Source: Micromonospora profundi (GTDB lineage Bacteria > Actinomycetota > Actinomycetes > Mycobacteriales > Micromonosporaceae). Taken from it: a DNA stretch of 64,000 bases. This document shows, in pieces, positions 24,456-31,989 of this stretch. Where the stretch lies: positions 5,675,001 through 5,739,000 of the forward strand of contig NZ_JAATJK010000001.1 of assembly GCF_011927785.1 (NCBI RefSeq), given 5' to 3'. The translations under genes were made by a program, and so were the position numbers. How positions within the stretch are numbered: the stretch's first letter is position 1; each line of letters starts with the position of its first letter. The notes under the pieces are model-generated. The model saw nothing but the letters and a program-made list of their open reading frames with translations. It ran no database searches and had not been told where the DNA came from.

Positions 24456-25553
24456 TCATTGGTCGAGCGTCTGGCCAAGTCGCTTGAGCGCGTCGAGAGT
24501 CGCCGCCGAGGACACCACCGTGTAGATCTCCATGGTGATGGCGAACTGCGCGTGCCGGAGGATCTGCATCGCCACCCGAGGGTGCACGTCCAGGTCCGCC
24601 AGGAGCGAGGCGCAGGTCCGCCGGGCGTCCCTGACGGTGATCCGCCGGACTCCTGCCGCGTCGCAGCGCCGGTCCCAGAAGCGGTTGAAGTTGCGCGGCT
24701 CGACCGGCCGGCCATAGCGGGTGGTGAAGATCAGGTCGGACGGTTGCCAGGCCGGGCCTGCGGCATCCCGGGCTGCGGTCTGCGCGGCACGGCGACGGTT
24801 CAGCGCCACGGTGCAGATGTCCGGCAGCGGCAGGGTGGCGCCCTTGCGCAGACCGAGCACCAGGACCAGGACGTACGCGGCGTAGAGCGGGTCGTCGTCG
24901 GCGCGGGCCGACTCCAGGAAGCGCCGGGCCTCGTCGCTCGTCCACGCCTTCCGCTTGCGCTTCCGTACCGGTGGCAGCTTCACCAGGGAGGCGACGTTGC
25001 GGCTGATCAGCCCTTCGGTGATCGCCTGGGACAGCAGCGTCCGGAGCACGGTCCGCAGGTGCGTGACGCTGGTCGGCGAGGGCAGATCCCGGCAGCAGCG
25101 GCCAAGGGCACAGCAGCGACGCTGGGCGGGTTTGCGCCGCTCGTCCTTGCCCTGGGCGCAGCACTGGCAGGTCCGCCCCACCTCATTGATCCAGGTCTGC
25201 ACGTCACTGACCCGGAGCTTGTCGAGGCGCTTCCGACCCAGCCCCGGCGCGAGGTAGAGCCGGACCACGACCTCGTAGGTGACGTAGCTGCCGGGGGCGA
25301 GGTTCGGCTTGACGATCTCGCGCAGCCAGTAGCCGGCGTACTCCCCCACCGTCGGGGAGCGCGTCGCCACCGGGCCGGCCTTGGCCTGGCCGTGCAGCTT
25401 GATCCACTTGTCGTGAACTTCCTCGCGGGTCTTGCCGTAGACCCATTTCCGCCCCCGCTTGCCGTCCGGCTTCTCGACCCACACGTACGCGGCGAAGCCG
25501 TTGCGGTAGGGAAAGATGGAGCCTTCGCCGTTGGCTCGGGCGCGTCCGGGCAT
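24456..25553 (-). CDS. int: Tyrosine integrase, AICE type, probably defective
   Basis: A 365-residue integrase with the Cys-rich insert of AICE integrases (CQCCAQGKDERR, RRCCALGRCC) at ~145-170. The catalytic domain retains the first Arg in GLRKG, the second Arg in DARRTC, His in LRHAQ and the nucleophile Tyr in MEIYTVV. Two oddities: the HxxR box reads RDARR instead of HDARR, and GLRKG runs straight into ATLPLPDIC, where I expect some 45 residues carrying the catalytic Lys strand. Start ATG 25553 overlaps the xis stop by one base. The gene sits next to attL, as usual. Confidence 0.92.
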   Translation of the reverse strand: MPGRARANGEGSIFPYRNGFAAYVWVEKPDGKRGRKWVYGKTREEVHDKWIKLHGQAKAGPVATRSPTVGEYAGYWLREIVKPNLAPGSYVTYEVVVRLYLAPGLGRKRLDKLRVSDVQTWINEVGRTCQCCAQGKDERRKPAQRRCCALGRCCRDLPSPTSVTHLRTVLRTLLSQAITEGLISRNVASLVKLPPVRKRKRKAWTSDEARRFLESARADDDPLYAAYVLVLVLGLRKGATLPLPDICTVALNRRRAAQTAARDAAGPAWQPSDLIFTTRYGRPVEPRNFNRFWDRRCDAAGVRRITVRDARRTCASLLADLDVHPRVAMQILRHAQFAITMEIYTVVSSAATLDALKRLGQTLDQ

Positions 25554-25750
25554 CAGGCGGCCTCCTGGCGTTCGACCTGTTCGCGGATGTAGTCGTCGAC
25601 CCATTCGGGGAGGATGCGGCGGTACTTGCCGTCCTTGATGGAGCGCAGCTCGCCGGTGGCGATCTTCATCTTGACCTTGGAGATGCCGAAGCCGAGCAGC
25701 ACGGCGACCTCGGCGGGCGAGTACCAGCGGGGGCGGAGGTCGTGGGTCAT
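25553..25750 (-). CDS. xis: Excisionase-like helix-turn-helix protein (Xis)
   Basis: A 65-residue protein with a MerR/excisionase-type winged helix: RWYSPAEVAVLLGFGISKVK, then GELRSIKDGKYRRILPEWVDDYI. Such proteins bend attachment-site DNA and direct the integrase toward excision. ATG 25750 is chosen, and the stop overlaps the int start (TGATG), so the two are co-translated in the usual xis-int order. Confidence 0.87.
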   Translation of the reverse strand: MTHDLRPRWYSPAEVAVLLGFGISKVKMKIATGELRSIKDGKYRRILPEWVDDYIREQVERQEAA

Positions 25751-26089
25751 GCGGCGGCCCCGACGAGCCAGGCTTCGTGGGCGAGTTCTTCCCGGCCGAT
25801 GCGTCTGGCCTGCCGGCGTTGGGCGGCGGCGGTGTTGGCCAGGAGCGCGTCTCCGTCGGTCAGCCAGCCGGAGCCGGCGTAGGTGAGAACGCCTACCGCC
25901 ACGGTGTCGGTGGGGCCGTCGTCCTCGGCGGCGGTAGGTCGCGCGGATGTCCCGGAGCAGGCCGAAGGTGACGGAGTAGCGGCGGGCCTTGGTGAGGAAG
26001 TGACCGCCGAAGCCGAGCATGTGCGCCCAGCGACGCAGCCCAGCGTAGGCGTTCGGTTTGGTGTCAAGGCGGCCCTTGACGGGCCGCAC
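25747..26089 (-). pseudogene. Frameshifted C-terminal remnant of a RepSA-type replication initiator
   Basis: Two frames together give the tail of an AICE replication initiator. From about 26089 one frame reads KPNAYAGLRRWAHMLGFGGH and TKARRYSVTFGLLRDIRATY. After a frameshift near 25930 the other continues AEDDGPTDTVAVGVL, then GSGWLTDGDALLANTAAA, and ends just upstream of xis (overlapping its ATG). The catalytic N-terminal part is absent. Upstream lies the nested inverted repeat at 26292. The element therefore cannot replicate by its own initiator. Confidence 0.8.
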
Positions 26090-26291
26090 ACGCCGCCGCC
26101 TGGGCGCGCGCCGGCCGCTGCCGCTGTCGCTCTGCGGCCGTCACGCCGGATGCCCGGCGGCTGGCGCGGACAGCGGGGTGCCCGGAAGGGCCGCCGCAGA
26201 ACGACAGTCCTTTGACCGATGTGGTGGTTGGCCGGCAGCCGGCCGGGGCACGGCGGCCGTCGGCCGCCGCGCCGTAGGGCGAGTCACCGCC

Positions 26292-26477
26292 GGCCGTGGT
26301 GGGGATGCGTCGCGGAGTGTGCGGGGCCGCCCCTCCATGGTCAAGGGCGCTTCGCGTCGCTGCGCGACTGCCCTGCGGGCCGCCCTTGACCCCGGAGCCT
26401 CTGCGCCCCCTCGGGCCAGCGTTGCCGGCAGGCGACGGGCCTGCCCGGGGGTCGCGCGCCGCATCCCCACCACGGCC
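26292..26477. repeat. Nested long inverted repeat
   Basis: Outer arms GGCCGTGGTGGGGATGCG (26292-26309) and its inverse (26460-26477) match perfectly over 18 bp. Inner arms GGTCAAGGGCG (26339-26349) and CGCCCTTGACC (26381-26391) match over 11 bp. The stretch 26090-26503 has no credible gene, and this structure fills most of it. Confidence 0.8.
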
Positions 26478-26503
26478 TCATCCGCGAGTACGGGTTCACG
26501 TGG

Positions 26504-27277
26504 TCAAGCCCGTTCGCCGAAGACGTCATCGAATTGCGCTGTCACCTTTTGGCAGTGGCTTAGCATTGCATGCATCAACGGACGTAATGCCGGGGCGTCG
26601 AGGATATCGTCGGGGAATTTTGCCGGGTCCGACACTAAAAACTCTGCGAGCTTATCCCTCATCGGTAACCCAAGGGACAGCGGGCGGCGAATTCCCGCAA
26701 CGTCGGCCCAGGCGAACATGGAAATGTAGGTAGCGAGGAAGAAGTAAGCTTCTCGGAGTTCACGGAACTTGGCCTTGTTCTCAGCGGAAAGCCGTTCGGC
26801 CTTCTTGAAGATCCGGGAGTTGATCGGCTCTGTGTATTCGATGAGCGGCTCGGCCTCCACGCGGAGACGAAGAAGCATGAACTGGTCAAACCATCGGACA
26901 GCGAAAAGCTCTTGGAACTCGGGCCAGTTGACAAGTCGAACATTGCTGTACGCGGAGGCATCCACGGCGCCGCTCTGAAATCCGGCAGACGATATAAGTA
27001 TTCCGGTGTTCGCGCCGAAGTCAGCTACGACTGTGCGAAACGCATGTACTACCGTTTTGGGCACACGGTGGCGCCAATTCTTACATTCAACGAGGAGGGT
27101 GGCTGGCGGGGTTGGTGCAGCGTCCGAAGCGAAGACATCAACGTTGACTGTGCCTCGCACAGTTTGAACCTCTTTTTGCAGCGACACCTCCATGTTGCAC
27201 TCGCGCAGGATTTGCGCCACCTTCTTTTCTAGTTGCTGCCACGTGCCTGGCTCGCCGGCCTCGATCAAAGCAAACAA
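26504..27277 (-). CDS. Mrr-like restriction endonuclease (PD-(D/E)xK)
   Basis: A 257-residue protein. The N-terminal ~100 residues carry the endonuclease core: WQQLEKKVAQILRE helix, Asp in VNVDVFASDA, then LLVECKNWRHRV with the E-x-K pair, and GANTGILISSAGF. This is the Mrr/restriction-endonuclease-4 layout. The C-terminal half is helical and unassigned and could recognise a target or modification. The start is TTG 27277 with AGGA upstream, an uncommon start. GC content is lower than in chromosomal genes. It lies in the same direction as the XRE-M78 pair, separated by a hairpin. Confidence 0.8.
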   Translation of the reverse strand: MFALIEAGEPGTWQQLEKKVAQILRECNMEVSLQKEVQTVRGTVNVDVFASDAAPTPPATLLVECKNWRHRVPKTVVHAFRTVVADFGANTGILISSAGFQSGAVDASAYSNVRLVNWPEFQELFAVRWFDQFMLLRLRVEAEPLIEYTEPINSRIFKKAERLSAENKAKFRELREAYFFLATYISMFAWADVAGIRRPLSLGLPMRDKLAEFLVSDPAKFPDDILDAPALRPLMHAMLSHCQKVTAQFDDVFGERA

Positions 27278-27321
27278 CTGCTATCCTACCCTTCGGGTCA
27301 GTAGCCTCCGGGAAGCGTCCG

Positions 27322-27352
27322 GCCTAGGTCAGAGGAATCCTCTTCCCTAGGC
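27322..27352 (-). terminator. Hairpin between the XRE-M78 gene and the nuclease gene
   Basis: GCCTAGGTCAGAGGA (27322-27336) and TCCTCTTCCCTAGGC (27338-27352) pair over 13 of 15 positions. No U-run follows, so it may be a weak terminator or attenuator of the XRE-M78 transcript. Confidence 0.5.
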
Positions 27353-27393
27353 GGAGTCGGTTGCTTCTGCAAGCCGGTTTGGGCTCGATTTCT

Positions 27394-28482
27394 CTAGACG
27401 ACTACACGAAGTTGGACCTCGCTACGCCGGCTGGCTGCTTGGCCCCCTCCCTCAACTGGAAGAAGAACGAGGCCAAATATCAATGAGTCGAGTTCTCGCT
27501 CGCGGAGGCTCAATTCACTAGCAAGCTTCGCCTTCGTCATGCCCTTTGCCCGCAGCGAAGCAAAAACCTTCGCCAGCAGCTTCGACGACTCGCGATCCTG
27601 CGCACCGCCCGGCTCGCCCTTTCTGTAGCCGAGGCGAGTCAACTCGACGATGATTGACCTATAAGACCAATCGGACAATAGCTGGAGCCGATGCAGCCGG
27701 TGAGTGAGAGCCAGGGCAGATACGTTCCAGTGGGTCTTAAGTCTCAAGATAGCGTTTATATCAACAAATCCGTTGACGCGCGCATAAACCGAGGCGGCTG
27801 GCATCAGGAAGGCTGACGCGAAGGCGTGTGCCTCTTGCTCGTACTCCTTGGCTCTTGCTGTCACGATACCCTTATGCAGAACAAGGTGCCCCAACTCATG
27901 AGCCACATCGAAGCGGCCATGCTCCACAGACTTTACGGTATTAAGGAAAATATGTGGAGTGCCGTCGCGCCAAAGCGAGAACGCGTCCACCTCGGCCACG
28001 TCTCCAGGTAGCGAGAAAACCCGAGCGCCGTGTGCTTCGACAATGTGAATCAGGTTCCCCAGTGGACGATCACCCAGGTTCCAATGACCCCGCAGAGTTT
28101 GAGCAGCATCCTCCGGATGAAGGTCCGAAAGATCTGGGATGTCGACCGATGGTGTTACGAATCGTTGACTGATCCAGTCGCTCACCTCGCAGGCAAGTGT
28201 TGCTGACGAAGTGACTCGATGAACCTGCCTCGCGCTAATAGCGGTTAAAGCGCGGAAGCTGGCGGACTCGGCCGCCAGCTCCTCCAAGTCCTTCCCGTAG
28301 AAGAACTCCCTTGGAAAGTCGAGTAGACGTATGAGCTGCTCGGCTGCCCCTTCGGATGGGGAGAACTCGCCGCTTTCCCACCCGCTCACGGTGCGACGTG
28401 AGACGCCGCACGCCTCGGCCACCTCTTTCTTAGTTAGTCCTCGCCGGTTTCTGGCGAGGGTAAGCCGTGTTGAGCTAAACAT
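27394..28482 (-). CDS. XRE-family regulator fused to M78 (ImmA/IrrE) metallopeptidase
   Basis: A 362-residue protein. Residues 1-60 are an XRE helix-turn-helix (LTKKEVAEACGVSRRTVSGW). Residues ~150-260 are an M78 zinc peptidase with HELGH in DVAHELGHLVLH and the third ligand region EQEAHAFASAFLMP. The C-terminal ~100 residues are unassigned and contain a second HTH-like stretch (LRAKGMTKAKLASELSLRER). Such proteins cleave or sense repressors in phage and stress responses, and XRE-M78 combinations occur in the RosmerTA defence family. AAGGA precedes the ATG. It is the second gene of an operon with the 211-residue partner. Confidence 0.9.
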   Translation of the reverse strand: MFSSTRLTLARNRRGLTKKEVAEACGVSRRTVSGWESGEFSPSEGAAEQLIRLLDFPREFFYGKDLEELAAESASFRALTAISARQVHRVTSSATLACEVSDWISQRFVTPSVDIPDLSDLHPEDAAQTLRGHWNLGDRPLGNLIHIVEAHGARVFSLPGDVAEVDAFSLWRDGTPHIFLNTVKSVEHGRFDVAHELGHLVLHKGIVTARAKEYEQEAHAFASAFLMPAASVYARVNGFVDINAILRLKTHWNVSALALTHRLHRLQLLSDWSYRSIIVELTRLGYRKGEPGGAQDRESSKLLAKVFASLRAKGMTKAKLASELSLRERELDSLIFGLVLLPVEGGGQAASRRSEVQLRVVV

Positions 28483-28501
28483 GCTTTCCTTCGTTCTATG
28501 T

Positions 28502-29137
28502 TTAACGCTCGGTCACGTCGAAGTCAGTGCCCTCCGCAAGCCCGTCGTCCGGCTCAACCGGGGTGATCGCGTTCGGTGCCGCGATCGCCGGCAACAGGAT
28601 TCGCCGGGCAAAGCCATCGACGTAATTCGCGTCGTCCATCGAATGAGGCAGAGACACCTCGACTCGGACCTCGTCCTTCTCCCCCCGGACCAGGACGAAC
28701 CAGGTCTTACACTCGTCGTCCGTTACCTCCTGCTTGGGAAGCTCGAACAGCGCCATCTGCCTCGCGTTGATTGTGACCCGGCGGCGCGTCACAGCGCCGC
28801 GCTTCCTGCGAGACTTGGGCTGCTTGTCGGGGTTGCCAGTGTCCGAGTTGCCGGACACGACCGCCAGGGCGACCCCCGTGACCGGGTTGTAGGCGGTCTC
28901 GTACCCGTGGGAACGGCCCACCTTCCAACCCCGCGGTACGAGGTACTGCCTGAGGTGGCGCACGATTTCTGCCCACAGCAAGATGCCCGGGAAGTTCGCG
29001 GGGTGAAGGTCGTTGCAGGCCGACATCTTGCCGTACCCCGCCGTGACCGCTCCCATCACTACGTCCTCGGACAACCCGAGTTCCGCCAACTCGTGCCCGG
29101 AGCCCCCCGACTCCGGCATCAACTGGCTTGCCTGCAC
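28502..29137 (-). CDS. Unknown partner protein of the XRE-M78 peptidase
   Basis: A 211-residue soluble protein that I do not recognise. Visible features: ACNDLHPANFPGILLWAEIV followed by VRHLRQYLVPRGWKVGRSHG, then a NPVTGVALAVVSGNSDTGNP glycine-rich segment, a basic linker (KSRRKRGAVTRRR) and an acidic end. It starts at GTG 29137 with GAGGAG upstream, and its stop lies 19 bp before the XRE-M78 start, so the two are co-transcribed. The palindrome at 29201-29214 beside its -10 box suggests control by the XRE domain. It could be the toxin, substrate or effector of the pair. Confidence 0.7.
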   Translation of the reverse strand: MQASQLMPESGGSGHELAELGLSEDVVMGAVTAGYGKMSACNDLHPANFPGILLWAEIVRHLRQYLVPRGWKVGRSHGYETAYNPVTGVALAVVSGNSDTGNPDKQPKSRRKRGAVTRRRVTINARQMALFELPKQEVTDDECKTWFVLVRGEKDEVRVEVSLPHSMDDANYVDGFARRILLPAIAAPNAITPVEPDDGLAEGTDFDVTER

Positions 29138-29195
29138 TTCGTCTCCTCATACTGCGTGACATCGACTGTGGACCCCCCAGGTCCAACTTCCCGAA

Positions 29196-29214
29196 ACCAT
29201 ACCTCATTTGAGGT
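29196..29214 (-). promoter_or_regulatory. Promoter and palindromic operator of the XRE-M78 operon
   Basis: ACCTCA-TT-TGAGGT (29201-29214) is a perfect palindrome directly abutting TATGGT (29196-29201, minus strand), a plausible -10 about 55 nt upstream of GTG 29137. Its placement suits binding by the XRE domain of the operon's own peptidase. The rest of 29138-29900 has no gene I trust. Confidence 0.6.
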
Positions 29215-29464
29215 CCGAAAGTGAGAAGCGTGTGTGGTGGGCCGGGCCTGCGCCTGCCGTCGCACTGGACAACGTGGAGCGTGTTCGGGTCGCGGGGCAG
29301 CTGCCCGATGCGGCGGTTCTGTCGGGCCTCAGGAAGGTGACCTCGCGCCCGCCGCACCCACGGCATGCTCGTTCCGTGCCTGATGCAGAGGTCGGGAGGA
29401 GATAAGGCTGGCCATTACGGCGCCCCAGCTTCTACGGAACGTGATACCCGGGTGTCGGGGGCCA

Positions 29465-29848
29465 CTACGTGACGTGTAGATCAACACGTTTCCCAAGCGG
29501 GCCCTTCCGGCGGGTCACCGTTGGGACGGGGAGCTGTACGGTGCCGCGTCCTGAATTATGAATGACCTGGTCTTCGTGCCGAAGGCGGAGGACCAGACCT
29601 AGGATGACGCTCTTGAGGCCGTGGAGGAAGCCGCAGAGGAAGATGACGGCGACGGTCCCCGAGCGCAGAGGTGTGGGGCAGAGTCCTCCTGGCGGCGGGA
29701 AGGTCTCGCCAAGGTTTCCGTATTCGCAGGGGCCAGCAACTACAAGCTGGACCATCTGCGCAGCCAGCGCAGGCCAGAGGATCACGAGAGGCGCCCAGTG
29801 CCATAAACAAACAGGGGCATCGGCCGCGAACGGCGGATGCCCCTTCAT
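29465..29848 (-). CDS. Doubtful small protein with two hydrophobic segments
   Basis: 127 residues with two possible membrane segments (APLVILWPALAAQMVQLVV and VAVIFLCGFLHGLKSVILGL) and a basic C-terminus. Its first codons lie in the hairpin at 29814-29843 and no ribosome site is clear. A plus-strand frame overlaps it. It is listed because nothing else explains this 0.4-kb stretch. Confidence 0.25.
   Translation of the reverse strand: MKGHPPFAADAPVCLWHWAPLVILWPALAAQMVQLVVAGPCEYGNLGETFPPPGGLCPTPLRSGTVAVIFLCGFLHGLKSVILGLVLRLRHEDQVIHNSGRGTVQLPVPTVTRRKGPLGKRVDLHVT
29814..29843 (-). terminator. Terminator-like hairpin upstream of the HEPN gene
   Basis: GGGGCATC (29814-29821) and GATGCCCC (29836-29843) enclose a GC-rich loop with CCG/CGG pairing. 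On the minus strand the stem is followed by TGTTTGTTT, giving a good intrinsic terminator for leftward transcripts. Confidence 0.6.
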
Positions 29849-29900
29849 GTCTGCGTCGACTATACACGCCTTCCGTACATCTGTGCACTACGGTGCCCAC

Positions 29901-31562
29901 GTGAACCAGACGACACCCCCAGATGCGTACGACCGTCACGTTCTGGCACGCATGGCGGACTTCTTCACCCTCGATGGCCTGCCATGGCCGCGTCGCCTCT
30001 GGGACATTGGATCATTGCTCGCTCTCGAGGAACTCCATGAGGCCGGCGCATGGGAGCGCCAGCATGTCCTGTCGACCGCCGCCGTCGACTGGCAACGGGG
30101 CGAGCTGTCTCGCATCGTTGGTCCTGATGTTGGGCTTGGCGCCAAGGATCTTCGCCGAGAGGTGACGGCACTGCTTAAATCGCCCTTACCGGACCCTAGT
30201 CCGGCGCGGCGACGACTGCTCGAACTCATCCATCACGCGCGCCCAGGCTATATGAGGCGGTGGGCAACCGCTGCTGCGCTGCCAGAGGCCGATCGCCCGC
30301 GACCGGAGCGCCTCGCGCGCATGGTCGCAGCCCACCTACTTGACCTGGGCTACGACGCGACCTACTTGCTCAACTGGGCGGAAGGCCTGTCGCGCAGGGA
30401 TGCCACGGCGACGGGCGTCCTCGATGCCGCCGTTGCGCTGGATGAAGCACCGCCGAAAGGCTTTGCTGTGCTCGCCGCCTTCGCGAGCAGCCCCGAGCAG
30501 TCGATCGCGCAGAAACAATCAGCCTGGCTCGACGCAAGGGAAGTAAGCGCCTGGTTGACTGCCCGCGGCCACTCACCTGCGGGACTCCGGGGCGGTGGCG
30601 GCTTCCTGTTTCACGTCGTCGCCCGCGACCCGTACGGTGCCGCCGCCCAGGTGCGTCTCCTGCTCGATCGACTTGTAGCGAGATCGTCCTACCTGCGCAG
30701 CGCCCGGGACGGCATCAAACCTCACGAACGAATGTGGGTCGACGGGCATCCGACGGCCATCCCAATTGCCTCGCCGGCGCGCGGCGCCGATCTGGTTTCC
30801 CTAGTGAAGGAGGAACACCTTTACCAGGTCGACGGTACCCGTAGCTTGATCGATGATGCCCTGGAGCTGGCCGCGCCGATCAACCGCGGTGCTGTCGGCC
30901 CGGCGGTCGCTGGTGCCTGGGCGGCAGTTGAGTCGCTGCTCTCGCACCCAGACGATCCCCGGCCGGAGGGGGCCGGCAAGGCGGTCGCAGCCGACCGGCT
31001 TGCCGCGATCATTGCCTGCGCTTGGCCACGAGCCGAACTGACTGCTCTAGCTCACCACCATCGTCCCGTTCCACCCGACGCGCTCGCGCAGGAGATCAAG
31101 TCATGTACCACTAACCGCGATCGTTCCCATGTGGTGGCAGCCGCTCTCGTCGACGGGCACAGTCTGGTCTTCGCCAAGAAGAAGACGCAGGCAGCACGCG
31201 TCGACTCGGACAGGGCTGCGATGGAGCGCATGCGAGCCGTCTTGGCTGAACCGCGCAAGTCACTCGCGGAGGCCACGAAGACCTTCACGATTGCCATGCG
31301 CAGGTTGTACCGAATGCGCAATATCGTCTTGCATGGCGGATCAACGCAGAGCGTCGCCATGGACGCGGCATTGCGTATCGCGGCCCCACTGCTTGGTGCT
31401 GGCCTTGATCGATTGACGCATGGGCTGTTAACCGAAGGTATCGAGCCGCTCGCTCTCGCGGCTCGCGCTGAGATCGCCCTGCAGCTCGTCAACGGCGAGA
31501 CCGGCCTGTCGGTGGTCGACCTACTAGGACCAAGGCTTGGCCCTGCGCGGACCTCCCCATAA
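29901..31562 (+). CDS. Large HEPN-domain protein, candidate defence ribonuclease
   Basis: A 553-residue protein from GTG 29901 (ATG 29847 is an alternative). Most of it is helical with no family that I recognise. Near the C-terminus (about residues 470-480) lies RLYRMRNIVLHGG, which contains the HEPN RNase signature R-N-x3-H (RNIVLH). The following MDAALRIAAPLLGAGLDRL fits the last HEPN helix. HEPN proteins on mobile elements often cleave RNA during phage infection or act as toxins. There is no signal peptide. It is a single gene with its own terminator at 31568. The region upstream carries another hairpin. Confidence 0.75.
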   Translation: MNQTTPPDAYDRHVLARMADFFTLDGLPWPRRLWDIGSLLALEELHEAGAWERQHVLSTAAVDWQRGELSRIVGPDVGLGAKDLRREVTALLKSPLPDPSPARRRLLELIHHARPGYMRRWATAAALPEADRPRPERLARMVAAHLLDLGYDATYLLNWAEGLSRRDATATGVLDAAVALDEAPPKGFAVLAAFASSPEQSIAQKQSAWLDAREVSAWLTARGHSPAGLRGGGGFLFHVVARDPYGAAAQVRLLLDRLVARSSYLRSARDGIKPHERMWVDGHPTAIPIASPARGADLVSLVKEEHLYQVDGTRSLIDDALELAAPINRGAVGPAVAGAWAAVESLLSHPDDPRPEGAGKAVAADRLAAIIACAWPRAELTALAHHHRPVPPDALAQEIKSCTTNRDRSHVVAAALVDGHSLVFAKKKTQAARVDSDRAAMERMRAVLAEPRKSLAEATKTFTIAMRRLYRMRNIVLHGGSTQSVAMDAALRIAAPLLGAGLDRLTHGLLTEGIEPLALAARAEIALQLVNGETGLSVVDLLGPRLGPARTSP

Positions 31563-31567
31563 ACCAA

Positions 31568-31596
31568 GGAGCCCCCTGCCAGAGGCTGGGGGCTCC
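31568..31596 (+). terminator. Terminator of the HEPN gene
   Basis: GGAGCCCCC (31568-31576) and GGGGGCTCC (31588-31596) form a perfect stem with extra GCC/GGC pairing in the loop. It begins 5 nt after the stop codon. Confidence 0.8.
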
Positions 31597-31841
31597 GAGT
31601 CCCGGCTGAGGTATGCGGGGACCCTGGTTACGCCTACATCATACATGCACTCCCGGTCGGGCGACGCACCTGACCCCAACGCCTCTGCGAGCCCTGGCGC
31701 TCGGGAGTCGCCGACAGACCAAGGGGGTGCCCGTCGCCTTTCCTACGGTGTCGTTCGGGCCAGAGCCGACCTCGTGAATGGCGAATGATGGGACAGCAAG
31801 ATCATTTGGACACACGCCGGGCACAGCTAACGCCGACAAGG

Positions 31842-31868
31842 GCTGTCTTCCGCTGAAGACAGCGGAAG
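31842..31868. repeat. Two overlapping, mutually exclusive hairpins
   Basis: GCTGTCTTC-CGCT-GAAGACAGC (31842-31863) and CTTCCGCTG-AAGA-CAGCGGAAG (31847-31868) are both perfect 9-4-9 stems sharing bases. They lie downstream of the HNH gene's stop in the otherwise empty 31597-31989, so they may terminate that gene. Confidence 0.6.
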
Positions 31869-31989
31869 AATCCGCTCAGGTCAGCAGGGAGATGCGTCCG
31901 ATTGGAGTTGGTGAGGAGCACGCCGGAGGGGTTCAAGGTTCGAGTTCCAGAGGGGGCCGCTCGCCGGGTTCTTCGCGCATTCGGGCAGT

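Noticed and set aside
29562..29900. N-terminal extension of the HEPN protein back to 29562
   Set aside because: The extension crosses a terminator-like hairpin, is Arg/Pro-rich and lacks a ribosome site. The starts at 29847 or 29901 are more plausible.
31930..31960. A tRNA T-arm-like stretch containing GGTTCGAGTTCC
   Set aside because: The flanking bases do not pair as a T-stem and no acceptor or anticodon arm is found. It is not a second att site either.
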